A DNA stretch of 64,000 nt from Pseudothauera hydrothermalis (lineage in GTDB: Bacteria; Pseudomonadota; Gammaproteobacteria; Burkholderiales; Rhodocyclaceae). Where the stretch lies: contig NZ_CP029331.1 of NCBI RefSeq assembly GCF_003345255.1, positions 186,001 to 250,000 on the forward strand. Reading direction: 5' to 3'. Position 1 is the first letter of the stretch. Each line of letters begins with the position of its first letter. The position numbers were made by a program, and so were the translations under genes. Below, piece by piece: positions 17,934-26,356 of this stretch. The notes under the pieces were generated by a model. It had not been told where the DNA came from and made no database searches. It was given only the letters and a program-made list of their open reading frames with translations.

Positions 17934-18398
17934 TTAGCCGCCTGCCTGGCCGGTGTTGCACGCCGGACAGGCGCCATGCAGCACCAGCTCTGCTTGATCC
18001 AGGCGGTAACCGGCCGGCAGCGCTACCGCGATGGCCGGCTCAATGCTCTCCAGGCACAGCACGCGACCGCAGGCGTCGCAGTGAAAATGCGCATGACGAT
18101 GGCCGTCATGCCTGACCGCTTCGAACTTGGCGGCGCGCTCCTTGCCCGGTACCCGGACAGCGATGCCTTGTTCCACCAGCCAGTCGAGCGCGCGATAGAC
18201 CGTGACCCGGTCGTGGTGCGCACCGCAGGCGGCCAGATTGGCAACGATTTGGTCGTGGCTCAGCGGCTGGTGACTGGCCAGCAGGCATTCCAGCACCGCC
18301 ACCCGGGTGCGCGTGACGCGGCCGTGCGCGGCAATCGTGTGTTGCGCCGCGCCGAGCGTGTCCGACAGCGGGGAGGGGGACGGCTTGTGATGATTCAT
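17934..18398 (-). CDS. zur: Fur-family zinc uptake regulator Zur
   Basis: A 154-residue Fur-family repressor. The N-terminal winged helix contains RVTRTRVAVLECLLASHQPLSHDQIVANL and the recognition region HDRVTVYRALDWLVEQGI. The C-terminal dimerisation half has the metal segment HRHAHFHCDACGRVLCLE and a second CxxC (CPAC), the structural zinc site. Position between znuCBA and a zrm-like operon, with two matching dyads, identifies it as Zur instead of Fur. Start ATG 18398 gives a normal length; the longer upstream reading is the antisense of the next gene. Confidence 0.9.
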   Translation of the reverse strand: MNHHKPSPSPLSDTLGAAQHTIAAHGRVTRTRVAVLECLLASHQPLSHDQIVANLAACGAHHDRVTVYRALDWLVEQGIAVRVPGKERAAKFEAVRHDGHRHAHFHCDACGRVLCLESIEPAIAVALPAGYRLDQAELVLHGACPACNTGQAGG

Positions 18399-18422
18399 CA
18401 AAAGGGGTTTGCCTCTTTTTAC

Positions 18423-18437
18423 TGCAACATTGTAGCA
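18423..18437. promoter_or_regulatory. Candidate Zur box between zur and the zrm-like operon
   Basis: TGCAACA-T-TGTAGCA is an inverted repeat with one mismatch in 7-bp arms. It sits 25 bases upstream of the zur start and about 70 bases upstream of the divergent DUF2796 gene, so one site could control both. It shares 12 of 15 positions with the dyad at 17907-17921. Confidence 0.6.
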
Positions 18438-18509
18438 TTTAACCGGTCTGTGTGAGATGCGCGGCGTGCCATGCGGCGCTTTGACGGGAGAGATCGGAAC
18501 GTGAGCGGC

Positions 18510-19070
18510 ATGATCAAGAAACTGACAATGGGTTTGGCCGGGCTGGGTCTTGGCTTGACGGCCTTCGCGCATGGGGTGCATGAGCATGGGGTGGCACGAC
18601 TGCAGGTGGCCATCGACGGTGGGCGGCTGGTCGTTGCACTGAAAAGTCCGCTGGACAATCTGGTGGGCTTCGAGCACAAACCCCGCACCGCGGCGCAGCG
18701 CAGTGCTTGGGCCGAGGCCGAGGGCAGGCTGCGCGACTTTGGTGCGTTGTTCCTGGTACCGCCCGCGGCCGGTTGTACGCTGACCAATGTTGACCTGGAA
18801 TTGCCTTGGGCGGCCGGTGCGCGGTCGGATCAGGACCCTGCGCAGGATCACGGGCCGGATCACGACCACGACCATGACCACGACGCTGCGCATGGCGAAG
18901 TGCATGTCCAATACGCGCTCGATTGCGCGCAGCCCCAGGCGCTGACCGGCTTGACCGTCAAACTGGCCGAGCGCTTCCCGCGCACTGCCCGCATCCGTGC
19001 GCAGGCCGTCACCCCACGCGGCCAGAACGCGCAGACACTGACCCGCGACAACAACACGTTGGCGCTGTGA
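18510..19070 (+). CDS. DUF2796 / ZrgA-like zinc-binding periplasmic protein (ZrmA-like)
   Basis: A 186-residue exported protein with signal MIKKLTMGLAGLGLGLTAFA. The mature N-terminus HGVHEHGVARLQVAIDGGRLVVALKSPLDNLVGFEH is the DUF2796 hallmark, and a loop near residues 110-130 is packed with His and Asp (DHDHDHDHDAAHGEVH), a likely zinc site. It is the first gene of a four-gene set matching Pseudomonas aeruginosa zrmABCD (zinc-responsive, MacB-like). A GTG at 18501 is an alternative start. The candidate Zur box upstream predicts expression under zinc starvation. Confidence 0.85.
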   Translation: MIKKLTMGLAGLGLGLTAFAHGVHEHGVARLQVAIDGGRLVVALKSPLDNLVGFEHKPRTAAQRSAWAEAEGRLRDFGALFLVPPAAGCTLTNVDLELPWAAGARSDQDPAQDHGPDHDHDHDHDAAHGEVHVQYALDCAQPQALTGLTVKLAERFPRTARIRAQAVTPRGQNAQTLTRDNNTLAL

Positions 19071-19798
19071 GTGAGGCCAGTGCAGCCGTTGCGACGCCGG
19101 CGGTGCACCTGGAAGGGGTGCGCTTTGCCTGGCCGGGCGCGGATGCGCCGTGCTTGGCGATCGAGCGCTTTACCCTGGCCGCCGGTGAGCGTGTCTTTCT
19201 ATGCGGCCCCAGCGGCAGCGGCAAAACCACGCTGCTGTCGCTGATCGGGGGCGTGTTGACTGCGCAGGCTGGCTGGGTGGTGGTGTGTGGGCAGGAGCTG
19301 GGTGCATTGCGTTTGCGGGCGCGCGACCGCTTTCGCGCCGACCACATCGGTTTCGTGTTCCAGCTTTTCAATCTGATTCCTTACCTTTCTGCGCGCGACA
19401 ACATCCTGCTGCCCTGCCGCTTTTCGGCGCAGCGCAGCCAGCGGGTGCGCGAGGCGGGCCGCAGTCCGGAGGCGGAAGCCGAGCGGCTGGCCGCGCACCT
19501 GGATCTGGACGGGGCGCTGCTCGACCGCCCGGCCGCCGAACTGTCGGTGGGCCAGCAACAGCGTGTGGCCGCCGCGCGTGCGCTCATCGGCCGGCCGCCG
19601 TTGGTGATTGCCGACGAGCCGACCTCGGCGCTGGACGCCGACCGCCAGCGCGGCTTTCTGGAACTGCTGATGGGCGAATGCGCGGCGGCTGGCGCGGCGC
19701 TCCTTTTTGTCAGCCACGACGCGCGGCTGGCCGCGCACTTCGACCGGGTAGTGGCCCTGGATGAAATCAACCGTGGCGCCGGACGAGGTGGGGCATGA
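19067..19798 (+). CDS. ABC transporter ATP-binding protein (ZrmB-like, LolD/MacB type)
   Basis: A 243-residue ATPase starting at GTG 19067, which overlaps the preceding stop as GTGA. Walker A is GPSGSGKTTL, the Q-loop region FVFQLFNLIPYLSARDNILLP is typical of the LolD/MacB branch, the signature reads LSVGQQQRVAAARAL and Walker B VIADEPTSALD, followed by FVSHDARL. This branch drives mechanotransmission or export with FtsX-type permeases, not zinc import directly. It belongs to the zrm-like operon, whose exact substrate is unproven. Confidence 0.9.
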   Translation: MSEASAAVATPAVHLEGVRFAWPGADAPCLAIERFTLAAGERVFLCGPSGSGKTTLLSLIGGVLTAQAGWVVVCGQELGALRLRARDRFRADHIGFVFQLFNLIPYLSARDNILLPCRFSAQRSQRVREAGRSPEAEAERLAAHLDLDGALLDRPAAELSVGQQQRVAAARALIGRPPLVIADEPTSALDADRQRGFLELLMGECAAAGAALLFVSHDARLAAHFDRVVALDEINRGAGRGGA

Positions 19799-21060
19799 AG
19801 GCGCCGCTGTGGCATCTGACCTGGCGCAGCATCGCCAACCGTCGGCTCACTGCGCTGCTCACGGTGATCTCGGTGGCGCTCGCGGTAGCCCTGTTGTTGG
19901 GGGTCGAACGGCTGCGCCAGGACGCACGCGCCGGGTTTGCCGCTACCATTTCCGGCACCGATCTGGTGGTCGGCGCGCGCAGCGGGCCGGTGCAGTTGCT
20001 GCTGTATTCGGTGTTCCATATCGGCAACGCCACCAACGATGTGTCTTGGCAGAGTATCCAGGCCATTGCCGCGCTGCCCGATGTCGACTGGCTGGTGCCG
20101 CTGTCCTTGGGCGACTCGCACCGCGGTTTCCGCGTCATCGGCACCACGGCAGACTTTTTCGAGCATTACCGCTATGGGCACGGCCAAACCTTGACGATGC
20201 GTGCCGGCCGCCGGTTTGGCGATGTGTTCGAGGCCGTGGTCGGCGCCGAAGTGGCCGAACGCCTCGGCTACCGCGCCGGCCAATCCATCGTGGTCAGCCA
20301 CGGCAGCGGCGAGGTGAGCTTTGCCGAGCATGACGACAAACCCTTTACCGTGGTCGGCGTGTTGGCGCGCACCGGCACGCCGGTGGACCGCTCGGTGCTG
20401 GTGAGCCTCGAGGGCATCGAGGCGATTCATGTCGACTGGGTCGGTGGCGCCCGTCTGCCGGGCGTGCGCATTGCCGCCGAGCATGTGCGCAAATTCGATC
20501 TATCGCCCAAGCGTGTGACCGCCGCGCTGGTGGGCCTCAAATCCCGGATCGCGGTGTTCCGTGTGCAGCGCCAAATCAACGAATGGCCCGCCGAACCGCT
20601 GTTGGCGGTGCTGCCCGGCGCCACCTTGCAGGAGCTGTGGAGTGTGGTGGCAGTTGCCGAGCGCGCCTTGCTGGCGGTCTCGGCGCTGGTGGTGGTAGTG
20701 GGGCTGGCCGGCTTGGTGGCGGTGGTGGTCGCAAGCCTCGGCGAGCGCCGGCGCGAGCTGGCTATTCTGCGCGCATTGGGCGCCAGCCCTGGGCAGGTGT
20801 TCCGTTTATTGGCGCTGGAGAGTCTGCTGCTCAGTCTGGCCGGCTGCCTTCTCGGTATCATGTTGCTTTATGCGGCGGTGGCGGCCGTCGGTCCGTGGCT
20901 GCAAGCGCACTATGGTCTGCTGTTGTCGGCCGGCTGGCCGAGCGCGGCGCAATGGCAGTTGTTGGGCGCGGTGCTCGCCGTCGCGGTGCTGGCCAGCCTG
21001 GTGCCAGGCTGGCGCGCCTATCGTTATTCGCTCGCCGACGGCATGACCATCAGGATTTGA
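19795..21060 (+). CDS. FtsX-type ABC permease (ZrmC-like)
   Basis: A 421-residue permease with the MacB/LolC layout: an N-terminal membrane segment (LTALLTVISVALAVALLLGVERL), a large periplasmic domain of about 230 residues, then three membrane segments (near 287-315, 335-360, 380-405). The coupling region is VASLGERRRELAILRALGASPGQVFRLLALESLLLSLAG, the FtsX-domain signature. The ATG overlaps the ATPase stop as ATGA. It should pair with the upstream ATPase in an envelope mechanotransmission system under zinc control. Confidence 0.9.
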   Translation: MKAPLWHLTWRSIANRRLTALLTVISVALAVALLLGVERLRQDARAGFAATISGTDLVVGARSGPVQLLLYSVFHIGNATNDVSWQSIQAIAALPDVDWLVPLSLGDSHRGFRVIGTTADFFEHYRYGHGQTLTMRAGRRFGDVFEAVVGAEVAERLGYRAGQSIVVSHGSGEVSFAEHDDKPFTVVGVLARTGTPVDRSVLVSLEGIEAIHVDWVGGARLPGVRIAAEHVRKFDLSPKRVTAALVGLKSRIAVFRVQRQINEWPAEPLLAVLPGATLQELWSVVAVAERALLAVSALVVVVGLAGLVAVVVASLGERRRELAILRALGASPGQVFRLLALESLLLSLAGCLLGIMLLYAAVAAVGPWLQAHYGLLLSAGWPSAAQWQLLGAVLAVAVLASLVPGWRAYRYSLADGMTIRI

Positions 21061-21061
21061 T

Positions 21062-21673
21062 ATGCGGTTTTCGCGCCTTGTGCTCGCAGTCTTGCTCTCC
21101 GTCTGTGTCACCCTGACAGCCGCCCACGCGCAACAGGTCACCACGGGGCAGTCCGGCTACCAAGTGGGCGACCGCCTGGTTTCCAAGGCCCGTGCCGACA
21201 AGGATGGCTTTACCGAAATCGAATGGGACGACCTGCTGCCCGCCGAGTGGAATCCGCAGGCGCTGTTCGATGACCTCGATCTGGACAATCTGAGCGATAA
21301 CGATCCGCGCGCCATCGACCTGATGCGCCGGCTGCGCGAAGAATGGGACCGCGCGCCGGTGGTCGAGCGCATGAACGGGCGGCGCATCCGCATTCCCGGA
21401 TTCGTGGTGCCGCTGGAAGGCGACGGCAAGACCATTCGGGAATTTCTGCTGGTACCCTATTTCGGCGCTTGCATCCATGTGCCGCCTCCGCCGGCCAACC
21501 AGCTCATCCACGTGATGCCGGACAAGCCGATTGCGGGCGACTGGAACATGGTGCCGGTGTGGGTCAGCGGCGTGCTCACCGTGGCGCGTATTGAATCGCA
21601 ACTGGGCAACGCCGGCTACCAGCTGCGCGCCATCAAGGTCGAAGAGTACAAGGAGGAGGCGGCCAAGCGCTGA
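21062..21673 (+). CDS. DUF3299 periplasmic protein (ZrmD-like)
   Basis: A 203-residue exported protein with signal MRFSRLVLAVLLSVCVTLTAAHAQ. The DUF3299 blocks IRIPGFVVPLEGDGKTIREFLLVPYFGACIHVPPPPANQLIHV and WVSGVLTVARIESQLGNAGY are clear; the single cysteine, the C-I-H-V-P-P-P-P run and nearby histidines could hold a metal. It starts one base after the permease stop, closing the four-gene operon. Biochemical function is unknown; homologues sit in zrm-type operons. Confidence 0.85.
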   Translation: MRFSRLVLAVLLSVCVTLTAAHAQQVTTGQSGYQVGDRLVSKARADKDGFTEIEWDDLLPAEWNPQALFDDLDLDNLSDNDPRAIDLMRRLREEWDRAPVVERMNGRRIRIPGFVVPLEGDGKTIREFLLVPYFGACIHVPPPPANQLIHVMPDKPIAGDWNMVPVWVSGVLTVARIESQLGNAGYQLRAIKVEEYKEEAAKR

Positions 21674-21738
21674 AGGGCCGCAGGGCTCTGGCCGCTGCAG
21701 CCCGATCGGCCGGTCCCGATTGGCCGCTCAACCCGGAC

Positions 21739-22773
21739 TCAACGCAATCGTTGCAGAATGGTGCGCACCGGCGTCGGCAGCGGCGCTTGGTCCAACACAT
21801 CCAGCGCCTGCCAGTGCAGGTTGCCGTCGGCGGCCAGGGGCGGTGTGTCGGGCAGATCCACCAGCCAGGGGCGGATTTCCAGCACGAAGTGGGTGAAAGC
21901 GTGGGTCAGCGCGGGCAGTTCGCTGCCGCCCGCCAGCGTACCGAAACGTTGCGCCACCCAGGCTGCGGCGCCGCTTGGGCCGGCTTCCGGCAAGGCCAGC
22001 AAGCCGCCCCAGATGCCTGCAGGCGGGCGGCGTTCCAGCAAGACGGCGTTGCCTGCACGCACCACCGCCACCTGTATCGTGCGCCGTGGCGGCGTCTTGC
22101 GCGGACGGACGGTCGGTAGTTCCGCGGTGCGCCCCTGTTGCCGCGCCACGCATGCAGTTGCGAGCGGGCAGCGGGCACAGGTGGGGCGGGCGCGGGTACA
22201 GATCATGGCGCCCAGATCCATTTGCGCCTGGATGTAACGCTCTATCCCGCGCGCAGGCAACAGTTCCTCGGCCAAGGACCACAGGCGGCGCTCGACTGTG
22301 CGCTCACCCGGAAAGCCTTCGACACCGAAGACCCGGCACAGCACGCGCTTGACATTGCCATCCAGGATGGGCACACGTTCGCCAAAGCAAAACGCGGCGA
22401 TTGCCGCCGCGGTGGAGCGGCCGATGCCGGGCAGGCGGGCGATGTCCTCGGCACGGCGCGGAAACAGGCCGCCCAGTTCTGTCATGACGATTTGCGCCGC
22501 TTTGTGCAGATTGCGGGCGCGCGCATAGTAGCCCAGTCCGCTCCACAGACTCAGCACCGCCTCCAGCGGCGCGGCGGCCAGGTCGGCAAGGGTGGGAAAG
22601 CGCGCCAAAAAGCGGTGGTAGTAGGGAATTACGGTCTCGACCTGGGTCTGTTGCAGCATGATCTCCGACAGCCACACCCGGTAGGGGTCGCGGTGCTGCT
22701 GCCAGGGCAAATCATGGCGGCCGCAGTCGGCCTGCCAGGCTATCAGACGCTCGGCAAAGTCTTGCTTGGACAA
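21739..22773 (-). CDS. mutY: A/G-specific adenine glycosylase MutY
   Basis: A 344-residue DNA repair enzyme that removes adenine mispaired with 8-oxoguanine. The catalytic glutamate lies in LSEIMLQQTQVETVIPYY, the helix-hairpin-helix in RLPGIGRSTAAAI, the catalytic aspartate in IQAQMDLGAMIC, and four cysteines (C-x6-C-x2-C-x5-C) bind [4Fe-4S]. The C-terminal third is the NUDT1-like domain that reads 8-oxoG. I place the start at TTG 22773 because AGGA lies eight bases ahead; an ATG at 22839 is possible but has no Shine-Dalgarno and adds non-conserved residues. Confidence 0.93.
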   Translation of the reverse strand: MSKQDFAERLIAWQADCGRHDLPWQQHRDPYRVWLSEIMLQQTQVETVIPYYHRFLARFPTLADLAAAPLEAVLSLWSGLGYYARARNLHKAAQIVMTELGGLFPRRAEDIARLPGIGRSTAAAIAAFCFGERVPILDGNVKRVLCRVFGVEGFPGERTVERRLWSLAEELLPARGIERYIQAQMDLGAMICTRARPTCARCPLATACVARQQGRTAELPTVRPRKTPPRRTIQVAVVRAGNAVLLERRPPAGIWGGLLALPEAGPSGAAAWVAQRFGTLAGGSELPALTHAFTHFVLEIRPWLVDLPDTPPLAADGNLHWQALDVLDQAPLPTPVRTILQRLR

Positions 22774-22894
22774 GGGTTTGATCCTATTTTGCGGGCCGCT
22801 TCGGGGTCGACGGAAAGTCGTCGCGCAGCCATAATCCATCGGTTTTTGAGACCGGCTCAGCGCTTTACGCCTTGGTGCCGCACCCTAGAAGGCC

Positions 22895-23395
22895 ATGTCC
22901 GCACAGAACTACTACACGCACGAAGACTTCACCCGCAATTTTCGCAACGCCCTCGGCATGTTTGCCACCGGCGTCACCGTGGTCACGACCCGTGCCGCCA
23001 ATGGCGCGCCGGTCGGTTTGACGGTGAATTCGTTCAACTCGGTCTCGCTCGATCCGCCGCTGGTGCTATGGAGCCTGTCGGTAACCTTACCCAGCGTGCC
23101 GGTGTTCGAAGCCTGCGAATACTACGCCATCAACGTGCTGGCGGACGACCAGCAGGCGCTCTCGCAACTATTCGCCAGCCGCTCCGACGACAAGTTTGCC
23201 GGACTGCAGTTCGACCAAGGTCTGGGCGGTGCGCCGTTGCTGCGCGGCTGTTGCGCGCGCTTCGAATGCCGTAACACTCACCGTTATCCGGGCGGCGACC
23301 ACATCTTGTTCGTCAGCGAGGTCATCAACTTCGACCGCGAAGACCGCCCGCCGCTGCTTTTTTTTGGCGGTGCCTACCGGCGTCTGGCGCCTTGA
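22895..23395 (+). CDS. Flavin reductase-like (DIM6/NTAB) protein
   Basis: A 166-residue FMN-binding split-barrel protein. It has the family blocks FRNALGMFATGVTVVTTRAANGAPVGLTVNSFNSVSLDPPLVLWSL and CEYYAINVLADDQQALSQLFAS, then GDHILFVSEVINF near residue 135. Relatives are NAD(P)H:flavin oxidoreductases that feed reduced flavin to two-component monooxygenases. No oxygenase partner is adjacent. It diverges from mutY and is followed by a clear intrinsic terminator. Confidence 0.85.
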   Translation: MSAQNYYTHEDFTRNFRNALGMFATGVTVVTTRAANGAPVGLTVNSFNSVSLDPPLVLWSLSVTLPSVPVFEACEYYAINVLADDQQALSQLFASRSDDKFAGLQFDQGLGGAPLLRGCCARFECRNTHRYPGGDHILFVSEVINFDREDRPPLLFFGGAYRRLAP

Positions 23396-23416
23396 GCAGA
23401 AACATGCACATCAGGC

Positions 23417-23440
23417 GGGGGCTTGCGCCCCCTTTTTTTT
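23417..23440 (+). terminator. Rho-independent terminator after the flavin reductase gene
   Basis: A GGGGGC stem (23417-23422), TTGC loop and GCCCCC (23427-23432) are followed by eight T residues. It lies 21 bases after the stop codon at 23395 and insulates the nickel operon promoter region. Confidence 0.9.
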
Positions 23441-23537
23441 GCCTGCAAGCGATGCAGACGATGTGGCGCCGAAACTGGAAATGCGCTTGCCGCCTGCGGG
23501 GTAACGGATGCCGGATGTCGTCGCATGGCTGAGGCTG

Positions 23538-23564
23538 GTATGAAGATTGCTAAATTCTTCATAC
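23538..23564. promoter_or_regulatory. Candidate NikR operator
   Basis: Perfect 9-bp arms GTATGAAGA and TCTTCATAC flank a 9-bp centre. The outer half-sites GTATGA and TCATAC are those of the E. coli nik operator, although here the half-site spacing is 15 and not 16. The dyad ends 24 bases before the start of the TonB-dependent receptor gene, and nikR is the last gene of the same run. Confidence 0.75.
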
Positions 23565-23588
23565 ATTCTGTGCTCATGGATTCAGCCA

Positions 23589-25622
23589 ATGATGACACTT
23601 CGTAAAGCCAATCCTGCCACGCTTCCCTCTGCCACCTTACCGGCGCTGCTCGCTTGTGTGTTCGCGGTTGCGGCGTCGGGCGCCCGGGCCAACACGGCCG
23701 AAGCGACCCTGCAGACCATCGAAGTAAAAGGACAAACGCTGGGTGAGGGCGGTGCCGCTTACACCGCTTCAGGTTTTGCAAGCGAGGAAATCCGCGCAAA
23801 AAGCATCAACCAGGTACAACAACTGTTTCGCCATGTGCCGGGCATGGACATCCGCGTCTTGGGGCTGACCGGCGTGGCGGATTCCATCGTGCTGCGCGGC
23901 TTCGGCGGTGGCGGCCATGGGGGCGACATCGCTGTCAGTGTGGATGGCATTCCGCTCAATGAGGCCATGTCCCATGCAGATGGTTATGTCGACTTGAACG
24001 TTATCGTCCCCCTGGAGCTGCGCACCATGACGGTGCTCAAGGGCCCCGTTTCGGCGCTTTACGGCAACTTCAACCGCGCCGGCTCGATCAGTCTGGAGAC
24101 ACGCAAGGGCGGCGAGTATCGTGAGTTGGACCTTTCCGCTGGCAGCTTCGGCACGGTCGATGCGCAAACCGCCTTGGGAGTGAAAGTGTCGGATACCCAG
24201 CATCTGAACCTGGCCGCCCAGCTCTACCGCAGCGACGGATTCCGCGCGCAGTCCGAATCCTGGCGCGCAACCTTGGCCGGGCGTTGGAGTGTGGATCTGA
24301 CCGGCGGGCTGCGTGCGGCGCTGTCTGCCCGGATACATACTGCGCAAGCGGACAACCCTGGCTATCTGAGTGCCGCGCGCTTTCGCGCCGACCCTTACGG
24401 CAAGGAACCCGGCGTGCAGAACGACGGCGCTGAAAAGGACTTTGCCACGTTGCGCACCGACGTGCAGTACGCATTGAGCGACCAGCTCACGCTGCTTGGC
24501 TTTGCTTACGCCACGCGGCAGGACTTCACCCGTTGGTTCACCCGTCCGCTCGGCGGTGTGCCGACCCAGCGCGAGGAAAGCTATGACCGCAAGGTGCATG
24601 GCGCCGGCGTAAACCTCAATGGCCGGCACAATGCCACCGTGCCGCTCAACTGGGTGGCTGGGGTGGAGACGTTCCGTGAATCGACCGATTACGTGTATTA
24701 CGACAACCTCGATTTTCGCCGCCGAGTCACCCCGGCGATCAATGACCGCAACTCGGTGCTGCGTAGTCTGTCGGCCTTCGGCGAACTGGAGGCGCCGCTG
24801 CATCCGCTGTTCAAACCGACCCTGGGCGTGCGCTGGGACCGTTTCACCGGCAACTGCTCGCCAAACGGACCGGAAACGTCCACCGCGCCGTGTGAGCGCA
24901 TGCCGCGGATGAGCCACACTGCGCCCAAGTTCGGTCTGCGTTCACAAATCGCCTCCGGCCTCGAACTGCGCGCCAGCCGTGCAGAAGGTTTTGCGTTGCC
25001 GAGCGATTTTGCCAAGTACGCGCTTGGCGCCTCGGTACTCGATCCGAACATCTTCCGCCAGACCGAGGTGGGCGCACGTTTGACCGCGGTGCCCGGGCTG
25101 ATGATCGATGCGGCGGCTTACCGCCTGCAGTCGTCCGATGAGGTTCGTGCCGTGGCGCCGGGCGTCTATGAGAATTTCGGGTCAACCCGGCGCACCGGAT
25201 ACGAGCTGGAAATTCTGTGGATGCCGCACGACGATGTGGATCTCACCCTGGCCTGGGGCGAGGCTGACTCGAAAATTACCCGCAATGCCAATCCTGCCTT
25301 GGTCGGCAAACGTGTGACCGGTGTGCCGCGTCACACCCTGACCGCCGAACTCACCTGGCGTCCGCTGCCGGGTTGGCAAAGCACGCTGACCTGGCGGGAG
25401 ATCGGGCGTTACCAAGTCGATGCGGCCAATACCCGTAGTGACCAAGGTTACGGCATCGCCGATCTGCGCTTGAGCTACAGCGCAGGCAGTCTTCACCCCT
25501 ACACGGTCTATGCCGCCATCGACAACCTTGCCGACCGCCGTTATGCCACCGCGGTCAACACCATTGGCTATGCCAGCGGTGCGCCGCGGACTGTGCGGGT
25601 CGGCGTCCAAGTCAATTTCTGA
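23589..25622 (+). CDS. TonB-dependent outer-membrane receptor, probably for nickel
   Basis: A 677-residue receptor with signal peptide ending near GARA. A TonB-box-like TIEVKGQ follows, then the plug (SINQVQQLFRHVPGMDIRVLG, VADSIVLRGFGG, VDGIPLNEA, VLKGPVSALYGNFNRAGSISLETRKG) and a 22-strand-type barrel ending in a terminal aromatic residue (VQVNF). It is the first gene of an operon with the nikKLMQO transporter and nikR, directly behind a NikR-type operator, so nickel (or a nickel chelate) is the likely cargo; cobalt is possible. Two adjacent ATG codons (23589, 23592) are equally good starts. Confidence 0.88.
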   Translation: MMTLRKANPATLPSATLPALLACVFAVAASGARANTAEATLQTIEVKGQTLGEGGAAYTASGFASEEIRAKSINQVQQLFRHVPGMDIRVLGLTGVADSIVLRGFGGGGHGGDIAVSVDGIPLNEAMSHADGYVDLNVIVPLELRTMTVLKGPVSALYGNFNRAGSISLETRKGGEYRELDLSAGSFGTVDAQTALGVKVSDTQHLNLAAQLYRSDGFRAQSESWRATLAGRWSVDLTGGLRAALSARIHTAQADNPGYLSAARFRADPYGKEPGVQNDGAEKDFATLRTDVQYALSDQLTLLGFAYATRQDFTRWFTRPLGGVPTQREESYDRKVHGAGVNLNGRHNATVPLNWVAGVETFRESTDYVYYDNLDFRRRVTPAINDRNSVLRSLSAFGELEAPLHPLFKPTLGVRWDRFTGNCSPNGPETSTAPCERMPRMSHTAPKFGLRSQIASGLELRASRAEGFALPSDFAKYALGASVLDPNIFRQTEVGARLTAVPGLMIDAAAYRLQSSDEVRAVAPGVYENFGSTRRTGYELEILWMPHDDVDLTLAWGEADSKITRNANPALVGKRVTGVPRHTLTAELTWRPLPGWQSTLTWREIGRYQVDAANTRSDQGYGIADLRLSYSAGSLHPYTVYAAIDNLADRRYATAVNTIGYASGAPRTVRVGVQVNF

Positions 25623-25639
25623 ACGGAGACATCGACTTT

Positions 25640-26356
25640 ATGTGTCATCGGACCATCCTGCGCACTGCCCTGTATTCGCTCGTATTGGCCGGTACTGCAG
25701 TATCGGCGCATGCCCACACCGTCTGGCTGGAGCCCGAGCACGGTTTTTACCGCGTGATGTATGGGGGGCACGAGGGCAAGACCGAGCCTTACCCGGTAGA
25801 GAAGCTCAAGAGCGTGTTCGCCTATGCGGCCGACGGCACGCCGCTGAACGTTCAACGTGAGGACGATGCAGACGGTGTGCGGGTGCGTGCTGCCGGCGAA
25901 GCGGCGGTGCTGACGCTGTTTTTCGACAATGGCATCTGGAGTCGCCCGGAAGGGGGGCGCAGTGTCAACAAGCCGATGAACGAAGTGCCCGGCGCCACCA
26001 GCGGTGTGCAGGCGTTGAAGTACCACAAAACCATTGCGCGCTGGGGCGTGGCGGCCACGCGCGCCTGGGGGCAGCCGTTCGAGCTGGTGGCGGTGGATCA
26101 GGCGCCGCCGCGCGCCGGCGAACCGCTGCGTCTGCGGGTGTTGATCGACGGTAAACCGGCAGCCGGGATCAAGGTTGCTGCCGACGAGAGCGCGCCGGGC
26201 GTGCTCAGCGATGCCGAGGGGCTGGTCACCGTGCGTCCGCAGGCTGGCTTCAACAAACTGTGGGCCGGACAGCGTACCGCGGTCAGCGGCGATCCGCGGA
26301 TGACCACGGTGAGCATCGAATATCTGTTGACCTTTGACGCGGAACCGCCCCAATGA
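25640..26356 (+). CDS. nikK: DUF4198 periplasmic nickel-uptake component NikK
   Basis: A 238-residue exported protein, signal peptide ending AVSAHA, with a mature N-terminus HTVWLEPEHGFYRVMYGGHEGKTEPYP typical of DUF4198. The middle block TLFFDNGIWSRPEGGRSVNKP and the immunoglobulin-like C-terminal part (PLRLRVLIDGKPAAGIKV, DAEGLVTVRPQAG) are conserved. In ECF-type nickel transporters this protein (NikK) accompanies NikL and NikM and is thought to bind nickel in the periplasm. It follows the receptor gene by 17 bases with GGAG upstream. Confidence 0.85.
   Translation: MCHRTILRTALYSLVLAGTAVSAHAHTVWLEPEHGFYRVMYGGHEGKTEPYPVEKLKSVFAYAADGTPLNVQREDDADGVRVRAAGEAAVLTLFFDNGIWSRPEGGRSVNKPMNEVPGATSGVQALKYHKTIARWGVAATRAWGQPFELVAVDQAPPRAGEPLRLRVLIDGKPAAGIKVAADESAPGVLSDAEGLVTVRPQAGFNKLWAGQRTAVSGDPRMTTVSIEYLLTFDAEPPQ

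Noticed and set aside
18841-18900. Tandem repeat in the DUF2796 gene
   Set aside because: The repeated GACCAC-type codons encode a His/Asp metal-binding loop and are not a mobile or CRISPR repeat.
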